Source: Actinophytocola oryzae
Lineage (GTDB): Bacteria; Actinomycetota; Actinomycetes; Mycobacteriales; Pseudonocardiaceae
Assembly: GCF_004364325.1 (NCBI RefSeq)
Contig: NZ_SOCP01000025.1
Location: 62,001-126,000 of the forward strand
Direction of reading: 5' to 3'
Length of the DNA stretch: 64,000 nucleotides
Numbering within the stretch: the stretch's first letter is position 1; the number at the start of each line of letters is the position of its first letter. The notes beneath the pieces were generated by a model, which saw only the letters and a list, made by a program, of their open reading frames with translations, did no database searches and was not told the origin of the DNA. Shown here piece after piece: positions 31,185 through 41,925 of this stretch. The translations under genes were made by a program, and so were the position numbers.

Positions 31185-32680
31185 CCGGTGTACACCGGCA
31201 GTGCGCCCTTGCGCACCCGGAACCGGAACCAGCGCCCTGGCGGACCCAGCTCGCCGTCGAGCGCGATGCGGCGCTGGCCGTCGACGAGGACGACGTCGAG
31301 CGCGGGGACCTCCATGTGCCGGTACACGTGGCTGACGGTCAGCGTGCCGGTGAGCGTGGCGAGCACGAACCGCAGGCGCGAGTAGGGGATGTCGGCGCGC
31401 AGGTACCGCACGTCGAGCACGCCGGAGGCCAGCGTCGGCCGCCGTCCGACGGCGAAGCCCTTCGGCACGTACGCACCCGCGCCGACGAACAGCATCCACA
31501 CCTTGTGCCGCTTGCCGTTGAGCAGGATCGTCAGCGGCTTCGCGCGCCGCAGAGTCCTCGTGCTGGCGAGTGTCGCGGCCACCCACTTCGGCCACCGCGT
31601 CTCCAGCTTCTCGCGCAGCCGTACCGTCTCCGGGTAGCCGCCGAGGCTCGCCGTGTTGACGAAGACCGCGTGCTCGGACTCGCCACCACCGTCGGTGACG
31701 TCCACGTCGCCGAGGTCGCAGACCACGACGCTGCCCGCGCTGGTCGCCGCCTTGGCCTGGTCGAGGTTCTCGACGCCGACGTCGCGGGCGAAGTGGTTGA
31801 GCGTGCCGCCCGGCACGAGCACCATCGGCAGGCCGTGCTCCGCGGCGATCTCCGCGACGCTCTTCACGGTCCCGTCGCCGCCGACCGCGCCGACCGCGCG
31901 GACCCCGCCGTGCTCGACGCGCTTGGTCACCTCGGCGACCACGTCCACGTCCGACCCCAGCTCGACGATGTCGGCGTTGGGCCACGCCTTGCCCACCTCG
32001 GTGGCGACCGAGGTCGCCGACCCCGCGCCGGGGTTGACGACCATCACGAGCCCTTCACCGTCACCCAGCTCCGCGGCGGTGTCCCGCAGCTGTTCGCCGT
32101 CGGGCAGGTCCCGGTGGTGCGGCCACCAGTGGCGGGTGGCGTAGGCGGCGCCGACGCCGATGGCGCCACCAGCGACGACGTCCGTCGGCCAGTGCACGCC
32201 GGTGTGGACGCGGCTGTACCCGACGGCGGCGGCGAGCGGGACGACGACCGCCGCGGCACGCGGGTACTCCATGGCGACCGCCGACGCGAATGCCGCGGCG
32301 GAAGCCGAGTGCCCGGAAGGAAAGGACGACGAGGTGGGCCTGCGGGTCATGCGGCGGGCGACGGGAAGGAGGTCGGCGGCCGGTCGGCGGCGCGGGAACA
32401 GCCGCTTGCCGACGAGGCTCGCGGCGAAGCTGGCGAAGCCGATCGCCACGACACCACGGAGTCCGGCCCGTCGCGGGGCGCCCTTGCGTGCGGCGAGCAC
32501 GGCGGCGGCGGCGAACCAGATCTTGCTGTGGTCGGCGGCCCTGCCGAGCACCCGAAAACCCTTGTCAGCCGGGTTGATCGGGAGATCTCCGACGTGCCGG
32601 ACGAGATCCGCGTCGACCCGGCTGACCGGCCAACGCCGGAACTTCTTGCGCACCAACGCTATGTACCCGAAACGCGACAT
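31175..32680 (-). CDS. PAP2 phosphatase / diacylglycerol kinase fusion protein
   Basis: 501 residues from ATG 32678-32680. The N-terminal half is a PAP2-type phosphatase: KRLFPRRRPA, SSSFPSGHSASAAA, and SRVHTGVHWPTDVVAGG. The C-terminal half is a diacylglycerol-kinase catalytic domain: VVNPGAGSATS, VGGDGTVKSVAEIAA, VPGGTLNHFARDVG. Such fusions are known in actinobacteria and probably act on phosphatidate or polyprenyl lipids. Both active sites look intact. It follows the EEP gene by 11 bp. Confidence 0.9.
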   Translation of the reverse strand: MSRFGYIALVRKKFRRWPVSRVDADLVRHVGDLPINPADKGFRVLGRAADHSKIWFAAAAVLAARKGAPRRAGLRGVVAIGFASFAASLVGKRLFPRRRPAADLLPVARRMTRRPTSSSFPSGHSASAAAFASAVAMEYPRAAAVVVPLAAAVGYSRVHTGVHWPTDVVAGGAIGVGAAYATRHWWPHHRDLPDGEQLRDTAAELGDGEGLVMVVNPGAGSATSVATEVGKAWPNADIVELGSDVDVVAEVTKRVEHGGVRAVGAVGGDGTVKSVAEIAAEHGLPMVLVPGGTLNHFARDVGVENLDQAKAATSAGSVVVCDLGDVDVTDGGGESEHAVFVNTASLGGYPETVRLREKLETRWPKWVAATLASTRTLRRAKPLTILLNGKRHKVWMLFVGAGAYVPKGFAVGRRPTLASGVLDVRYLRADIPYSRLRFVLATLTGTLTVSHVYRHMEVPALDVVLVDGQRRIALDGELGPPGRWFRFRVRKGALPVYTGLS

Positions 32681-32691
32681 GAGAAACCTGC

Positions 32692-33612
32692 TCAGCCCTG
32701 CTCGATGGTCGTGGCCAGACCCCAGTGGTCGGACTCGTGGCTGACGAACCTGACCGTGGCTGTCGTGCGTACGCCCCGGACCAGGATGTAGTCGATACGC
32801 CTGGAGTCCTGCTTGGGATGTTTCTGGTCGATGGTCGGACCTTTGCCCTTGGTGACGTCTGTATAGCCGAACTGGTCGGTGAACGCCCGGATCGCCGCCA
32901 TGGTCTGGGCACTCGGGTCCGGGATGTCGATCGTCTGGTTGAAGTCACCGGTGACCACGGTCGGGTTCCGGCGCGACTCGGTGGCCTGCTGGATCCGCCG
33001 GACGTCCTCGGCGCGCCGCGGGTCCGGCACCTGGCGGGCGAGGGCGAGGTGGGTGTTGTAGACGTCGACCACACCCCACGCCGTGGTGACCTCCACGCCG
33101 CTGAACGCGCGGGCGCCGGAGGGCAGCACGATGCCCTGGTCGTCGTTCGCGCCGTCCACGGTGATCGGTCGCTGGGCGGTGATGCCGTCGCCGATGCGGA
33201 TCAGCTGGGCGTTGCCGGAGGAGACCTCGTCGTAGGTCGGCCGCTCGGTGCGGGACCTGCCCGCGTAGAAGGTGGCCGGGACGACGTGGGCCCAGTTCAG
33301 CTGCCACTCGTTCCCGGTCTTCTCCCGGAGGATCGACCGCAGCTCCTCCGCGCCGGGCAGCGCCATCTCCTGGAGGTTCGCGATGTCGCCGTTCTGCCTG
33401 ACGATGTCGTCCGCCAGCAGGGTGAAGTCGGCACGGGTCGCGTCGGTGCCGCCGGGATCGCCCGGACCCGCCCGGTATCCCATGGCCGCGTTGAGGTCCA
33501 CGACCCGCACCAGCTCGTCGGGTGCCGGGCGCGTGGGCCGCGCCGAGGAACCGGTCGCCGTACTGCATCCGGCGGCGACGAGCACCGCCAGCACAGCGGC
33601 CGCGATCCTCAC
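32692..33612 (-). CDS. Endonuclease/exonuclease/phosphatase-family lipoprotein
   Basis: 306 residues from GTG 33610-33612. The N-terminus (MRIAAAVLAVLVAAGCSTA) is a lipoprotein signal with the lipobox Cys at 16. The EEP core shows VRVVDLNAAMGYRAGP, NLQEMAL, NTHLALAR, VVTGDFNQTIDIP and SHESDHWGL, carrying the Mg-binding Asn, Glu, Asp and His residues. The family includes DNases, sphingomyelinases and phosphoinositide phosphatases; the substrate is not clear. It overlaps the allantoicase stop by 4 bp, so it is in the same transcript, a curious pairing. Confidence 0.87.
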   Translation of the reverse strand: MRIAAAVLAVLVAAGCSTATGSSARPTRPAPDELVRVVDLNAAMGYRAGPGDPGGTDATRADFTLLADDIVRQNGDIANLQEMALPGAEELRSILREKTGNEWQLNWAHVVPATFYAGRSRTERPTYDEVSSGNAQLIRIGDGITAQRPITVDGANDDQGIVLPSGARAFSGVEVTTAWGVVDVYNTHLALARQVPDPRRAEDVRRIQQATESRRNPTVVTGDFNQTIDIPDPSAQTMAAIRAFTDQFGYTDVTKGKGPTIDQKHPKQDSRRIDYILVRGVRTTATVRFVSHESDHWGLATTIEQG

Positions 33613-34685
33613 GACAGCGCCAAGGTCTCGGGTACCACGGACAGCGGTCGTGCGGCGACCACGTCCTGATCGCCGGAGACCGCGAGTGCCTGCGCCGCGG
33701 GCAGACGGTTGAACCAGCGCAGCACCAGGTCCTCCCGGCCCGCGGTGGTCAGCGTGCCGTGCAGGCGCAGCCGGGCCATGCCGCCGTCGGGGTAGACGTC
33801 CATGCGGACGTGGTCGACCGGTGGACCGCCGGGCAGCAGGAAGCGGTGGCGGGTGTCCGGCTGCAACGCCGTGCGGGGCAGCAGGGTCACCCAGTCGTCA
33901 CCGGTCCGACCGGACAGAGCCGCCCAGCCGGGAGCGTTTCCCTTGAAGTGACTGGTGTCCAGCTCCGCGAGCCGGACCGTGCCCTCGCCTGCCAGGCGGA
34001 CCGTCACCCAGTCGTTGCCGTCGTCGCGACGACGGGCGGTCTCCCAGCCGTCCCCCATCACCGAGGCGAAGCCCGGCGAGATCAGGTTCGCCGGGGACGA
34101 GTAGAACATGTTGCTGCAGCCCTCGATCGCGGCGCCGTTCTCCAGCGCGGCGAGGTCCAACGAGGACGGGTCGAGGAAGCGGGGGTCCGCGACCGGGACG
34201 CCGTGCACCCGCAGCCGTGCCACGCCGCCGTCCGGGTCGATGGTCAGCCGGACGTGCGTGTACCGCTGGGGATCGTCGACCTCGAACGGGTTCTTCGTGT
34301 TGCCGAGCAACGCAGAGCGCGGGACCAGCGGCTGCCAGTCCGCCTCGGACAGTTCGGCGGGCGACGGGTAGCCCTCCACCGCGGCGGCGTCGACCCAGCA
34401 GAACGGCGGGTAGTTGCCGGTGAAGTACGCCGTGTCGACCACGATCCCGTGCACAAAACCCGGCAGTCCCAGCCGGAGCACGGCCTGGTCGACGCCGGGC
34501 TCGCGGCGCCTGCGGGTCTCCCAGCCGTCGTAGAGCTGTCCCTTGTGGCCGAACGTGGCCGGCTGGTAGACCGGCTCGGTCGGGCGGATCAGGTTCTCCT
34601 TCTCCGCGAACAGCTCGTCGTCCGCCCACACCACGGCGCCGCCCACCCGGCGGGACACGAGATCCGGTAGCCCGGTGACGTCCAT
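33609..34685 (-). CDS. alc: Allantoicase
   Basis: 358 residues from ATG 34683-34685 (MDVTGLPDLVSRRVGGAVVW). It hydrolyses allantoate to ureidoglycolate and urea. Two jelly-roll repeats are visible, each with a GWETRRRREPGVDQAVLRLG-like segment (second: GWETARRRDDGNDWVTVRL) and a SHFKGNAPG/AYFTGNYPP strand. Length fits the family. It shares one base with the allB stop and is coupled to it. Confidence 0.95.
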   Translation of the reverse strand: MDVTGLPDLVSRRVGGAVVWADDELFAEKENLIRPTEPVYQPATFGHKGQLYDGWETRRRREPGVDQAVLRLGLPGFVHGIVVDTAYFTGNYPPFCWVDAAAVEGYPSPAELSEADWQPLVPRSALLGNTKNPFEVDDPQRYTHVRLTIDPDGGVARLRVHGVPVADPRFLDPSSLDLAALENGAAIEGCSNMFYSSPANLISPGFASVMGDGWETARRRDDGNDWVTVRLAGEGTVRLAELDTSHFKGNAPGWAALSGRTGDDWVTLLPRTALQPDTRHRFLLPGGPPVDHVRMDVYPDGGMARLRLHGTLTTAGREDLVLRWFNRLPAAQALAVSGDQDVVAARPLSVVPETLALS

Positions 34686-35995
34686 CAGCGCTCCAGGAGC
34701 TTCCCGTGCGGGACCTCGCCCGTCACCTCGCGGCCACGCAACCACGTCCGCCGCACCACACCGGTCAGGGTGCGACCGTGGTAGGCGCTGACCGCGTTGC
34801 GGTGGAACAACTTCGCGGCGTCCACGGTCAGCTCGGCGGCGGGCGCGAGCACGCACAGGTCCGCGTCGCGGCCCACCTCGATCGCGCCCTTGCCCGTCAG
34901 GCCGACCAGTGCCGCGGGTGCCGTCGACATCCACCGCACCACCTCGGTCAGCGGCACACCACGCTTGCGTGCTGCCGTCCAGACCGCGGGCAGCCCCAGC
35001 TGCAGGCCGGCGATCCCACCCCACGCCTGGCCGAAGTCGCCGGTCTCGAGGCGTTTGAGGTCGGGGGTGCACGGCGAGTGGTCGCTCACCACGCAGTCGA
35101 TCACGCCGTCCGCGAGGCCCTGCCACAGCAGGTCCTGGTTCGCCGCCCCCCGGATCGGCGGACAGCACTTGAACTGCGTGGCACCGTCCGGGACCTCCTC
35201 GGCGGTCAGGGTCAGGTAGTGCGGGCACGTCTCGACGGTGACCGCAACGCCGTCGCGGCGCGCGGCGGCGATCATCGGCAGTGCGCCCGCCGAGGACAGG
35301 TGCAGGATGTGCACGCGGGCGTGGTGGCGGCGGGCCAGGTCGATCACGGTCGCGATGGCGCGGTGCTCGGCGTCGGGTGGGCGCGAGGCGAGGAAGTCGG
35401 CATAGGCGCGGCCGTGCGGGGCAGGCGCGTGGTCGATCAGGGTGGGGTCCTCGGCGTGCACGATCATGAGCGCGTCGAGGTCGCGGAGCGTCGCGAGTGC
35501 CGCGGCCAGCTCACCCGTCGACAGGTGGCCGAACTCCTCGACACCGGAGTGCAACAGGAAGCACTTGAAGCCGAAGACCCCCGCGGTGTGCAGTGGACGC
35601 AGCTCGGGCAGGTTGCCCGGCACGGCGCCGCCCCAGAAGCCGACGTCGACGTAGGTGTTGCCGAACGCCGTGGCGCGCTTGATGTCCAGAGCGGGCACGT
35701 CGACCGTCGGCGGCACGCTGTTGAGCGGCATGTCGACGATCGTGGTGACCCCGCCTGCCGCCGCGGCGCGGGTGGCGGTCGCGAAGCCCTCCCACTCGGC
35801 GCGGCCGGGGTCGTTGACGTGCACGTGCGTGTCGACGAGACCGGGCAGCAGCACCTCGTCGTCGGCGAGGTCGATGAACACCGGACCGTCCAGCTCGTCC
35901 GCCACGTCGGCGATCACCCCGTCGCGGATGCCGACCGCGCCGGACCTCTCGCCGTCGGGGGTGACCATGCGCGGCGCACGGATGATCAGGTCCAT
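34685..35995 (-). CDS. allB: Allantoinase
   Basis: 436 residues from ATG 35993-35995. It opens the allantoin ring to allantoate. Amidohydrolase motifs are VDTHVHVNDPGRAEWEGF (HxH), GFKCFLLHSG with the Lys that is carbamylated in relatives, MIVHAEDPTL, HILHLSSAGAL and VVSDHSPCTPD. The QAWGGIAGLQLGLP stretch is typical of AllB. It is in the aceB-DUF6986-allB-alc run with 1-bp gaps. Confidence 0.95.
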   Translation of the reverse strand: MDLIIRAPRMVTPDGERSGAVGIRDGVIADVADELDGPVFIDLADDEVLLPGLVDTHVHVNDPGRAEWEGFATATRAAAAGGVTTIVDMPLNSVPPTVDVPALDIKRATAFGNTYVDVGFWGGAVPGNLPELRPLHTAGVFGFKCFLLHSGVEEFGHLSTGELAAALATLRDLDALMIVHAEDPTLIDHAPAPHGRAYADFLASRPPDAEHRAIATVIDLARRHHARVHILHLSSAGALPMIAAARRDGVAVTVETCPHYLTLTAEEVPDGATQFKCCPPIRGAANQDLLWQGLADGVIDCVVSDHSPCTPDLKRLETGDFGQAWGGIAGLQLGLPAVWTAARKRGVPLTEVVRWMSTAPAALVGLTGKGAIEVGRDADLCVLAPAAELTVDAAKLFHRNAVSAYHGRTLTGVVRRTWLRGREVTGEVPHGKLLER

Positions 35996-35996
35996 G

Positions 35997-37226
35997 TCAG
36001 AGGGTCTCCCGCCGGGCCAGCCTGTCCAGGTCCATCGCGGTCAGTCCACACAGGCCCGCCACGTCGGCCGACGTCAGCGCACCGCAGTCCACCGCCCGTT
36101 TCATCGACATGGCAAGCGCTTGCGCCGTCGCGGGCTCGTCGAGCACGCCCGCGTCCGCCTTGTCGACGTAGTCACGCAGGCGCTGGGCGTCCGCCTCCGC
36201 GCTGCCGAGGTAGAAGGCGTAGTTCGCGGCGTAGCGGGTGACGAGCTGCGCCGGGTGCAGGTCCCAGCCCTGGTAGAAGCCGTGCTCGAGCGACCGCAGC
36301 GTCAGGCGGAAGTGCTCGCGCCACGCCTCGTGCACGGCGTGCCGGTCGCCGACCGGCAGCCTGTTCGTCGAGCCGTCGGACAGCCGCACCCCGGTGCCCG
36401 CGGCGCCGACCTGCATGGCGTGCCTCGCGAAGTCACAGGCCGCGTGCGCGAGGTGCTGCTCCCCCGCCGACAGCCCGCACGCGGCGGTGTAGTCGTAGGT
36501 GCCGAAGTGCAGGCCGCTGACCCGGCCCCGGCCCGCCGCGACGAGCTTCGGGACGGCGAAGGAACCCGTCGCGTCCACGATGGACTGCGTGGTCTCGATC
36601 TGGATCTCGAACCGCAGCCGTCCCGAGGGCAGGTCGAGGCGCTCCTCCAGCAGGTGGAGCAGCTCGCACAGCACACTCACCTGCTCGACGTCGGTGACCT
36701 TCGGGAAGGTGAGGTTCAGGCCGTCCGGCAGCGCCGTGAGGTTGGTCAGGAACAGGTCGAGCGTGCGGGCGCCGCGGTCGAACTGCTCGAACGACTTGAA
36801 CCGCAGGCCGACCCAGGGCACGCCGAGGACGCCCGCCAGGCCCGCGCAGCGCACGGCGTCGGCGTCCTCCGTCGCGTCCGGCTGACGGCCGTAGCCGTCC
36901 TCGAAGTCGATCCGCAGGTCCTCGACCGGCTCGGTGGCGAGCTTCGCGACGACCTTCTCGTGCACCCGTTCCACGAGCGCCGGGGACAGGCCGAGCACCT
37001 CCGCGAACGCGAGCGGGCCCGGCGCGTACTCCTCCAGCGCCGCGAGTGCGGCGGCCCCCCACTGGACCGGCAGACCCTCGCTGACGGCGTCGGCAGGCAC
37101 GTAACACGTGTGCACCGGCTGGCGCCCGCCCGCGTCCCCCGGATACCGGGCGCCACGCTCGGCGTCCACACGGGACAGTCGGTCCGCGAACCCCGCGAGC
37201 GCCGCGGCGTCCAGGGAGGTCCGCAC
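35997..37226 (-). CDS. DUF6986 family protein (aldolase/citrate-lyase-like)
   Basis: 409 residues from GTG 37224-37226, starting 2 bp after the aceB stop. It contains LRIDFEDGYGRQPDATEDAD, WVGLRFKSFE, FEIQIETTQSIVDATGSFAV and SGLHFGTYDYTAACGLS, a CitE/HpcH-like TIM barrel pattern with acidic metal ligands. The family has no established reaction. Position between malate synthase and allantoinase suggests a role in ureide or glyoxylate metabolism. The expected ureidoglycolate lyase is missing from the cluster. Confidence 0.82.
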   Translation of the reverse strand: MRTSLDAAALAGFADRLSRVDAERGARYPGDAGGRQPVHTCYVPADAVSEGLPVQWGAAALAALEEYAPGPLAFAEVLGLSPALVERVHEKVVAKLATEPVEDLRIDFEDGYGRQPDATEDADAVRCAGLAGVLGVPWVGLRFKSFEQFDRGARTLDLFLTNLTALPDGLNLTFPKVTDVEQVSVLCELLHLLEERLDLPSGRLRFEIQIETTQSIVDATGSFAVPKLVAAGRGRVSGLHFGTYDYTAACGLSAGEQHLAHAACDFARHAMQVGAAGTGVRLSDGSTNRLPVGDRHAVHEAWREHFRLTLRSLEHGFYQGWDLHPAQLVTRYAANYAFYLGSAEADAQRLRDYVDKADAGVLDEPATAQALAMSMKRAVDCGALTSADVAGLCGLTAMDLDRLARRETL

Positions 37227-37228
37227 CC

Positions 37229-38797
<1,569 letters not shown>

Positions 38798-38872
38798 GAC
38801 TACACCCTAGGAGCACGACGGGTCGCCGCGCACGGCCTCGTCCGCCACACGGGGAGGGCGACGACCGCGGCC

Positions 38873-38929
38873 GTGCACTGAAGGACTCCTTCGTAACGCT
38901 CAGCGTAAGGAAGGCTCCCTTCAGTGCAC
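38873..38929. repeat. GAAGGA-type inverted repeat upstream of aceB
   Basis: GTGCACTGAAGG (38873-38884) pairs with CCTTCAGTGCAC (38918-38929). The left arm continues into the nested palindrome GAAGGACTCCTTC. It belongs to the same family as 40945-40993 and 56396-56582. It lies between the aceB start and the stop of the nitroreductase gene and could act as a terminator for the latter. Confidence 0.8.
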
Positions 38930-38956
38930 CCAGCGAGTCACCAGGCACCCAGCGAG

Positions 38957-39532
38957 TCACCAGCGGCCGCGGTGGACGACCTCGTCGGTGGGGCGGCGGG
39001 CGCGGGTGCGGGGCGAGCCGGACTGTTCCGGCTCGTCGGCGTAGCCGATGGCGACGGCGCCGATGGGCTCGTACTCGGCGGGGACGCCGTAGAGGTCGCG
39101 GAACGGCTGGACGTCCTCCGGCACGATGCCGAAGTACAGGGCGCCGAGGCCCTCGTCGACGACGGTCTGCAGGATCAGCAGCGTGGCCATGCCGGTGTCG
39201 ATGTGCCAGAACGGCACGGGCCAGCGGGCCTCGTCGCGGTCGGTCCAGCCCTTGTCGGGCTGGGCGTAGCGGTCCAGGTACACGTGCTTGGCCGAGAAGG
39301 GGACGATCAGCAGCGGCGCGGTCGAGACGCCGTTCTCGTGCGGGCGCAGCTCCCAGAACCTGGCGAGGTCCTCGCCCTCCAGCACGAGGAACGCCTGGCC
39401 CTGCGAGAAGCCCGCGGACGGGCCGCGAGTCGCGTTGTGCAGGATCCGGTCGAGCGACTCCTTCGGCACCGGCCGGTCCGCGTGGAAGCGGCGGACCATG
39501 CGGCGCCTGCGGACGACGTCCTGGAACTCCAC
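38957..39532 (-). CDS. Nitroreductase-family flavoprotein
   Basis: 191 residues from GTG 39530-39532. The FMN-binding nitroreductase fold is indicated by EFQDVVRRRRMVRRFHADRP, ILHNATRGPSAGFSQGQAFL, and GLGALYFGIVPEDVQPFR followed by a GAVAIGYAD strand. Members reduce nitro groups, quinones or F420/flavin-linked substrates; the substrate is unknown. It follows ftsY by 14 bp. Confidence 0.86.
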   Translation of the reverse strand: MEFQDVVRRRRMVRRFHADRPVPKESLDRILHNATRGPSAGFSQGQAFLVLEGEDLARFWELRPHENGVSTAPLLIVPFSAKHVYLDRYAQPDKGWTDRDEARWPVPFWHIDTGMATLLILQTVVDEGLGALYFGIVPEDVQPFRDLYGVPAEYEPIGAVAIGYADEPEQSGSPRTRARRPTDEVVHRGRW

Positions 39533-39546
39533 TGGTGTCTCCCCTG

Positions 39547-40890
39547 TCAGTCGAGCAGCGCGTCGACGAAGGCGGTCGGCTCGAACGGGGCGAGATCGTC
39601 CGCGCCCTCGCCGAGGCCGACGAGCTTGACCGGCACGCCCAGCTCGCGCTGCACCTGGAAGACGATGCCGCCCTTGGCCGTGCCGTCGAGCTTGGTGAGC
39701 ACGATGCCGGTGACGTCGACGACCTCGGAGAACACCCGCGCCTGGGTGAGCCCGTTCTGGCCGGTGGTGGCGTCGAGGACCAGGAGGACCTCGTCGACCT
39801 TGGTCAGCTTCTCGACGACCCGCTTGACCTTGCCCAGCTCGTCCATCAGGCCGGTCTTGGTGTGCAGGCGGCCTGCCGTGTCGACCAGGACCGCGTCCAC
39901 ACCGGTCTCGACGCCCCGTTTGACCGAGTCGAACGCGACGGCCGCCGGGTCGGCGTTGTCCCTGCCGCGCACGACCTCGGCGCCGACGCGCTCACCCCAG
40001 GTGGCGAGCTGCTCGACGGCCGCGGCGCGGAACGTGTCGGCCGCGCCCAGCAGCACCGTGCGGCCGTCGGCCACGAGCACGCGGGCGAGCTTGCCGGTGG
40101 TGGTGGTCTTGCCGGTGCCGTTGACGCCCGCGACCAGCACGACGGCGGGCAGTCTCGTGCCGTCGGCCTCGTGCGGGAGGGCGCGGACGGACCGGTCCAT
40201 GTTCGGGTGCAGCGCGTCGACGAGGACCTCGCGGAGCAGCGCCCGGGCCTCGTCCGGGGTGCGGACCTTGCGGCTGACCAGCTCGTCACGCAGGCGGTCG
40301 ACGATCTCGGTCGTGGTGGCCGCGCCGAGGTCGGCGAGCAGGAGGGTGTCCTCGACCTCGGTCCAGGAGTCCTCGTCGAGGTCGCCGGCGCCGAGCAGGC
40401 CGAGCAGGCCCTGGCCGAAGGTCGAGCGGGAGCGGGACAGGCGGCCCCGGAGCCGCTCGAGCCTGCCGGACGTCGGCTCGATCTCCTCGACCTGCGGTTC
40501 CGTCAGCTCGTCGATGAGCGTGGGTTCGGCCGGGACGGTGCCGGGGCGGTGGAGGACCGGCTGGGACGGGTCGGGGGCCTCCTCGACCACCGTCTCGGGC
40601 TCGAAGTCCTTGCCGAGGTGTTCGGTGCCCGCGACCTCGTCGATCAGGGAGGGCTCGGCGGGGACGGTGCCCGGCCGGTCGAGTACCGGTGTCGGTTCGT
40701 CCTCGGTGCGGCGGCCGCCCGGTGCCAGGCTGATGCCACCGCCTGCCTGGTAGCCCTTCGGCTTCTCCTCGACCGCCTGCTTCTCGGACAGGTCGATGCG
40801 CCGCCGCCGTCGGAGCATCACGCCCGCCACGACGGCGAGCGCGAGTAACACGACAACGACGACGAGGATCACGATCACGGTGCTCGACAC
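39547..40890 (-). CDS. ftsY: Signal recognition particle receptor FtsY
   Basis: 447 residues from GTG 40888-40890. An N-terminal membrane segment (VIVILVVVVVLLALAVVAGV) and an acidic ~110-residue A domain are followed by the NG domain: VAGVNGTGKTTTTGKLARVL, DTAGRLHTKTGLMDEL, VLTKLDGTAKGGIVF and GLGEGADDLAPFEP. It docks the SRP-ribosome complex to SecYEG. It is separated from smc by a 9-kb accessory insertion. Confidence 0.97.
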   Translation of the reverse strand: MSSTVIVILVVVVVLLALAVVAGVMLRRRRRIDLSEKQAVEEKPKGYQAGGGISLAPGGRRTEDEPTPVLDRPGTVPAEPSLIDEVAGTEHLGKDFEPETVVEEAPDPSQPVLHRPGTVPAEPTLIDELTEPQVEEIEPTSGRLERLRGRLSRSRSTFGQGLLGLLGAGDLDEDSWTEVEDTLLLADLGAATTTEIVDRLRDELVSRKVRTPDEARALLREVLVDALHPNMDRSVRALPHEADGTRLPAVVLVAGVNGTGKTTTTGKLARVLVADGRTVLLGAADTFRAAAVEQLATWGERVGAEVVRGRDNADPAAVAFDSVKRGVETGVDAVLVDTAGRLHTKTGLMDELGKVKRVVEKLTKVDEVLLVLDATTGQNGLTQARVFSEVVDVTGIVLTKLDGTAKGGIVFQVQRELGVPVKLVGLGEGADDLAPFEPTAFVDALLD

Positions 40891-40944
40891 GCCGCCATCC
40901 TCGCATCACGCACCGACGGCCGTACGAAACGCCCCGTCGAAAGC

Positions 40945-40993
40945 ACTGAAGGACTCCTTCGTAACGCCCAGCGTCAGGAAGGAGTCCTTCAGT
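40945..40993. repeat. GAAGGA-type inverted repeat between ftsY and the transporter operon
   Basis: ACTGAAGGACTCCTTC (40945-40960) is the perfect reverse complement of GAAGGAGTCCTTCAGT (40978-40993), and each arm contains its own palindrome GAAGGA-N-TCCTTC. A probable terminator for the sugar transporter operon, whose last gene ends 8 bp away. Same repeat family as 38873 and 56396. Confidence 0.85.
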
Positions 40994-41001
40994 ACGGTCA
41001 G

Positions 41002-41925
41002 CTACTTCAGCACGCCTGCCGTCAGGCCCGCCTGTACCTGCTTCTGGAACAGGATGTACACGATCAGCACCGGCAGCAGGGCGATCACCAGGCCGGCGAA
41101 CAACGCCGTCCAGTCGCCTCGGTAGCCCTGGTTGATCGCGAGCGCCGCCAGGCCCTGTGCGAGCACCTTGCGGTTCGGCTCGTTCATCAGGACCACCGGC
41201 AGCACGTACTGGTTCCAGTGGCCCAGCACGTTGAACAGCCCGATGCTGATCAGCCCGGGCTTCGCCATCGGCAGCATCACCCGGAAGAACAACCCGAAGT
41301 GGGAACAGCCGTCGATGATGGCCGCCTCCGCTATGGACGTCGGCTGGGTGCGGAAGAACGCGGTCAGGAAGAACACCGTGAACGGCATCGAGAACGCGAC
41401 GTACACCAGCGACAGCGACAGGTAGCTGTTCAGCCCGAGGAGACCACCCACGACAGGTGCGTTGGCCAGGTTGCGCACCACGAAGAACAGCGGCACCAGC
41501 GCCAGGAACACCGGGAAGATCAGCCCGCCGACGAAGCCGAAGTAGATGACCCGGTTGCCGGGGAACTGGTACCTGGACAACACGTACGCCGCCATCGCGC
41601 CCAGCAGCATCGTCAGCGGCACCGAGATCACCACGACGATGACGCTGTTGAGGAAGTACTGCCCGATGTTGGCGGTCGTCCACGCGCGGGCGAAGTTCTC
41701 CAGCCGCGCCACCGTCGGGAAGCCCCACGGGCTGGCCAGGAACTCCCTGTTCGTCTTGAACGACGACACGATCGCCCACAGCAGCGGCAGTGTCGTCAGC
41801 AGGCCCCAGATGAGCAGGAACGTGCCGTTGAGCAGGTTCAGCGCCCCGGCACCGGCGCCGACACCCGGTGACCGGCGGCGTGGCGCGGGTGCCGGGGCGA
41901 CCGGTCGTTCGATGGTCGTCGTCAT
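41002..41925 (-). CDS. ngcG: Carbohydrate ABC transporter permease (MalG-type)
   Basis: 307 residues from ATG 41923-41925. It has six membrane spans after a Pro/Arg-rich N-terminus and the permease EAA-type loop AEAAIIDGCSHFGLFFRVML. It forms the channel with the partner encoded at 41922-42890; the gene pair overlaps by 4 bp. The NgcG name rests on the binding-protein partner. No ATPase gene is here; as in other actinobacteria a shared MsiK ATPase is probably used. Confidence 0.88.
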   Translation of the reverse strand: MTTTIERPVAPAPAPRRRSPGVGAGAGALNLLNGTFLLIWGLLTTLPLLWAIVSSFKTNREFLASPWGFPTVARLENFARAWTTANIGQYFLNSVIVVVISVPLTMLLGAMAAYVLSRYQFPGNRVIYFGFVGGLIFPVFLALVPLFFVVRNLANAPVVGGLLGLNSYLSLSLVYVAFSMPFTVFFLTAFFRTQPTSIAEAAIIDGCSHFGLFFRVMLPMAKPGLISIGLFNVLGHWNQYVLPVVLMNEPNRKVLAQGLAALAINQGYRGDWTALFAGLVIALLPVLIVYILFQKQVQAGLTAGVLK

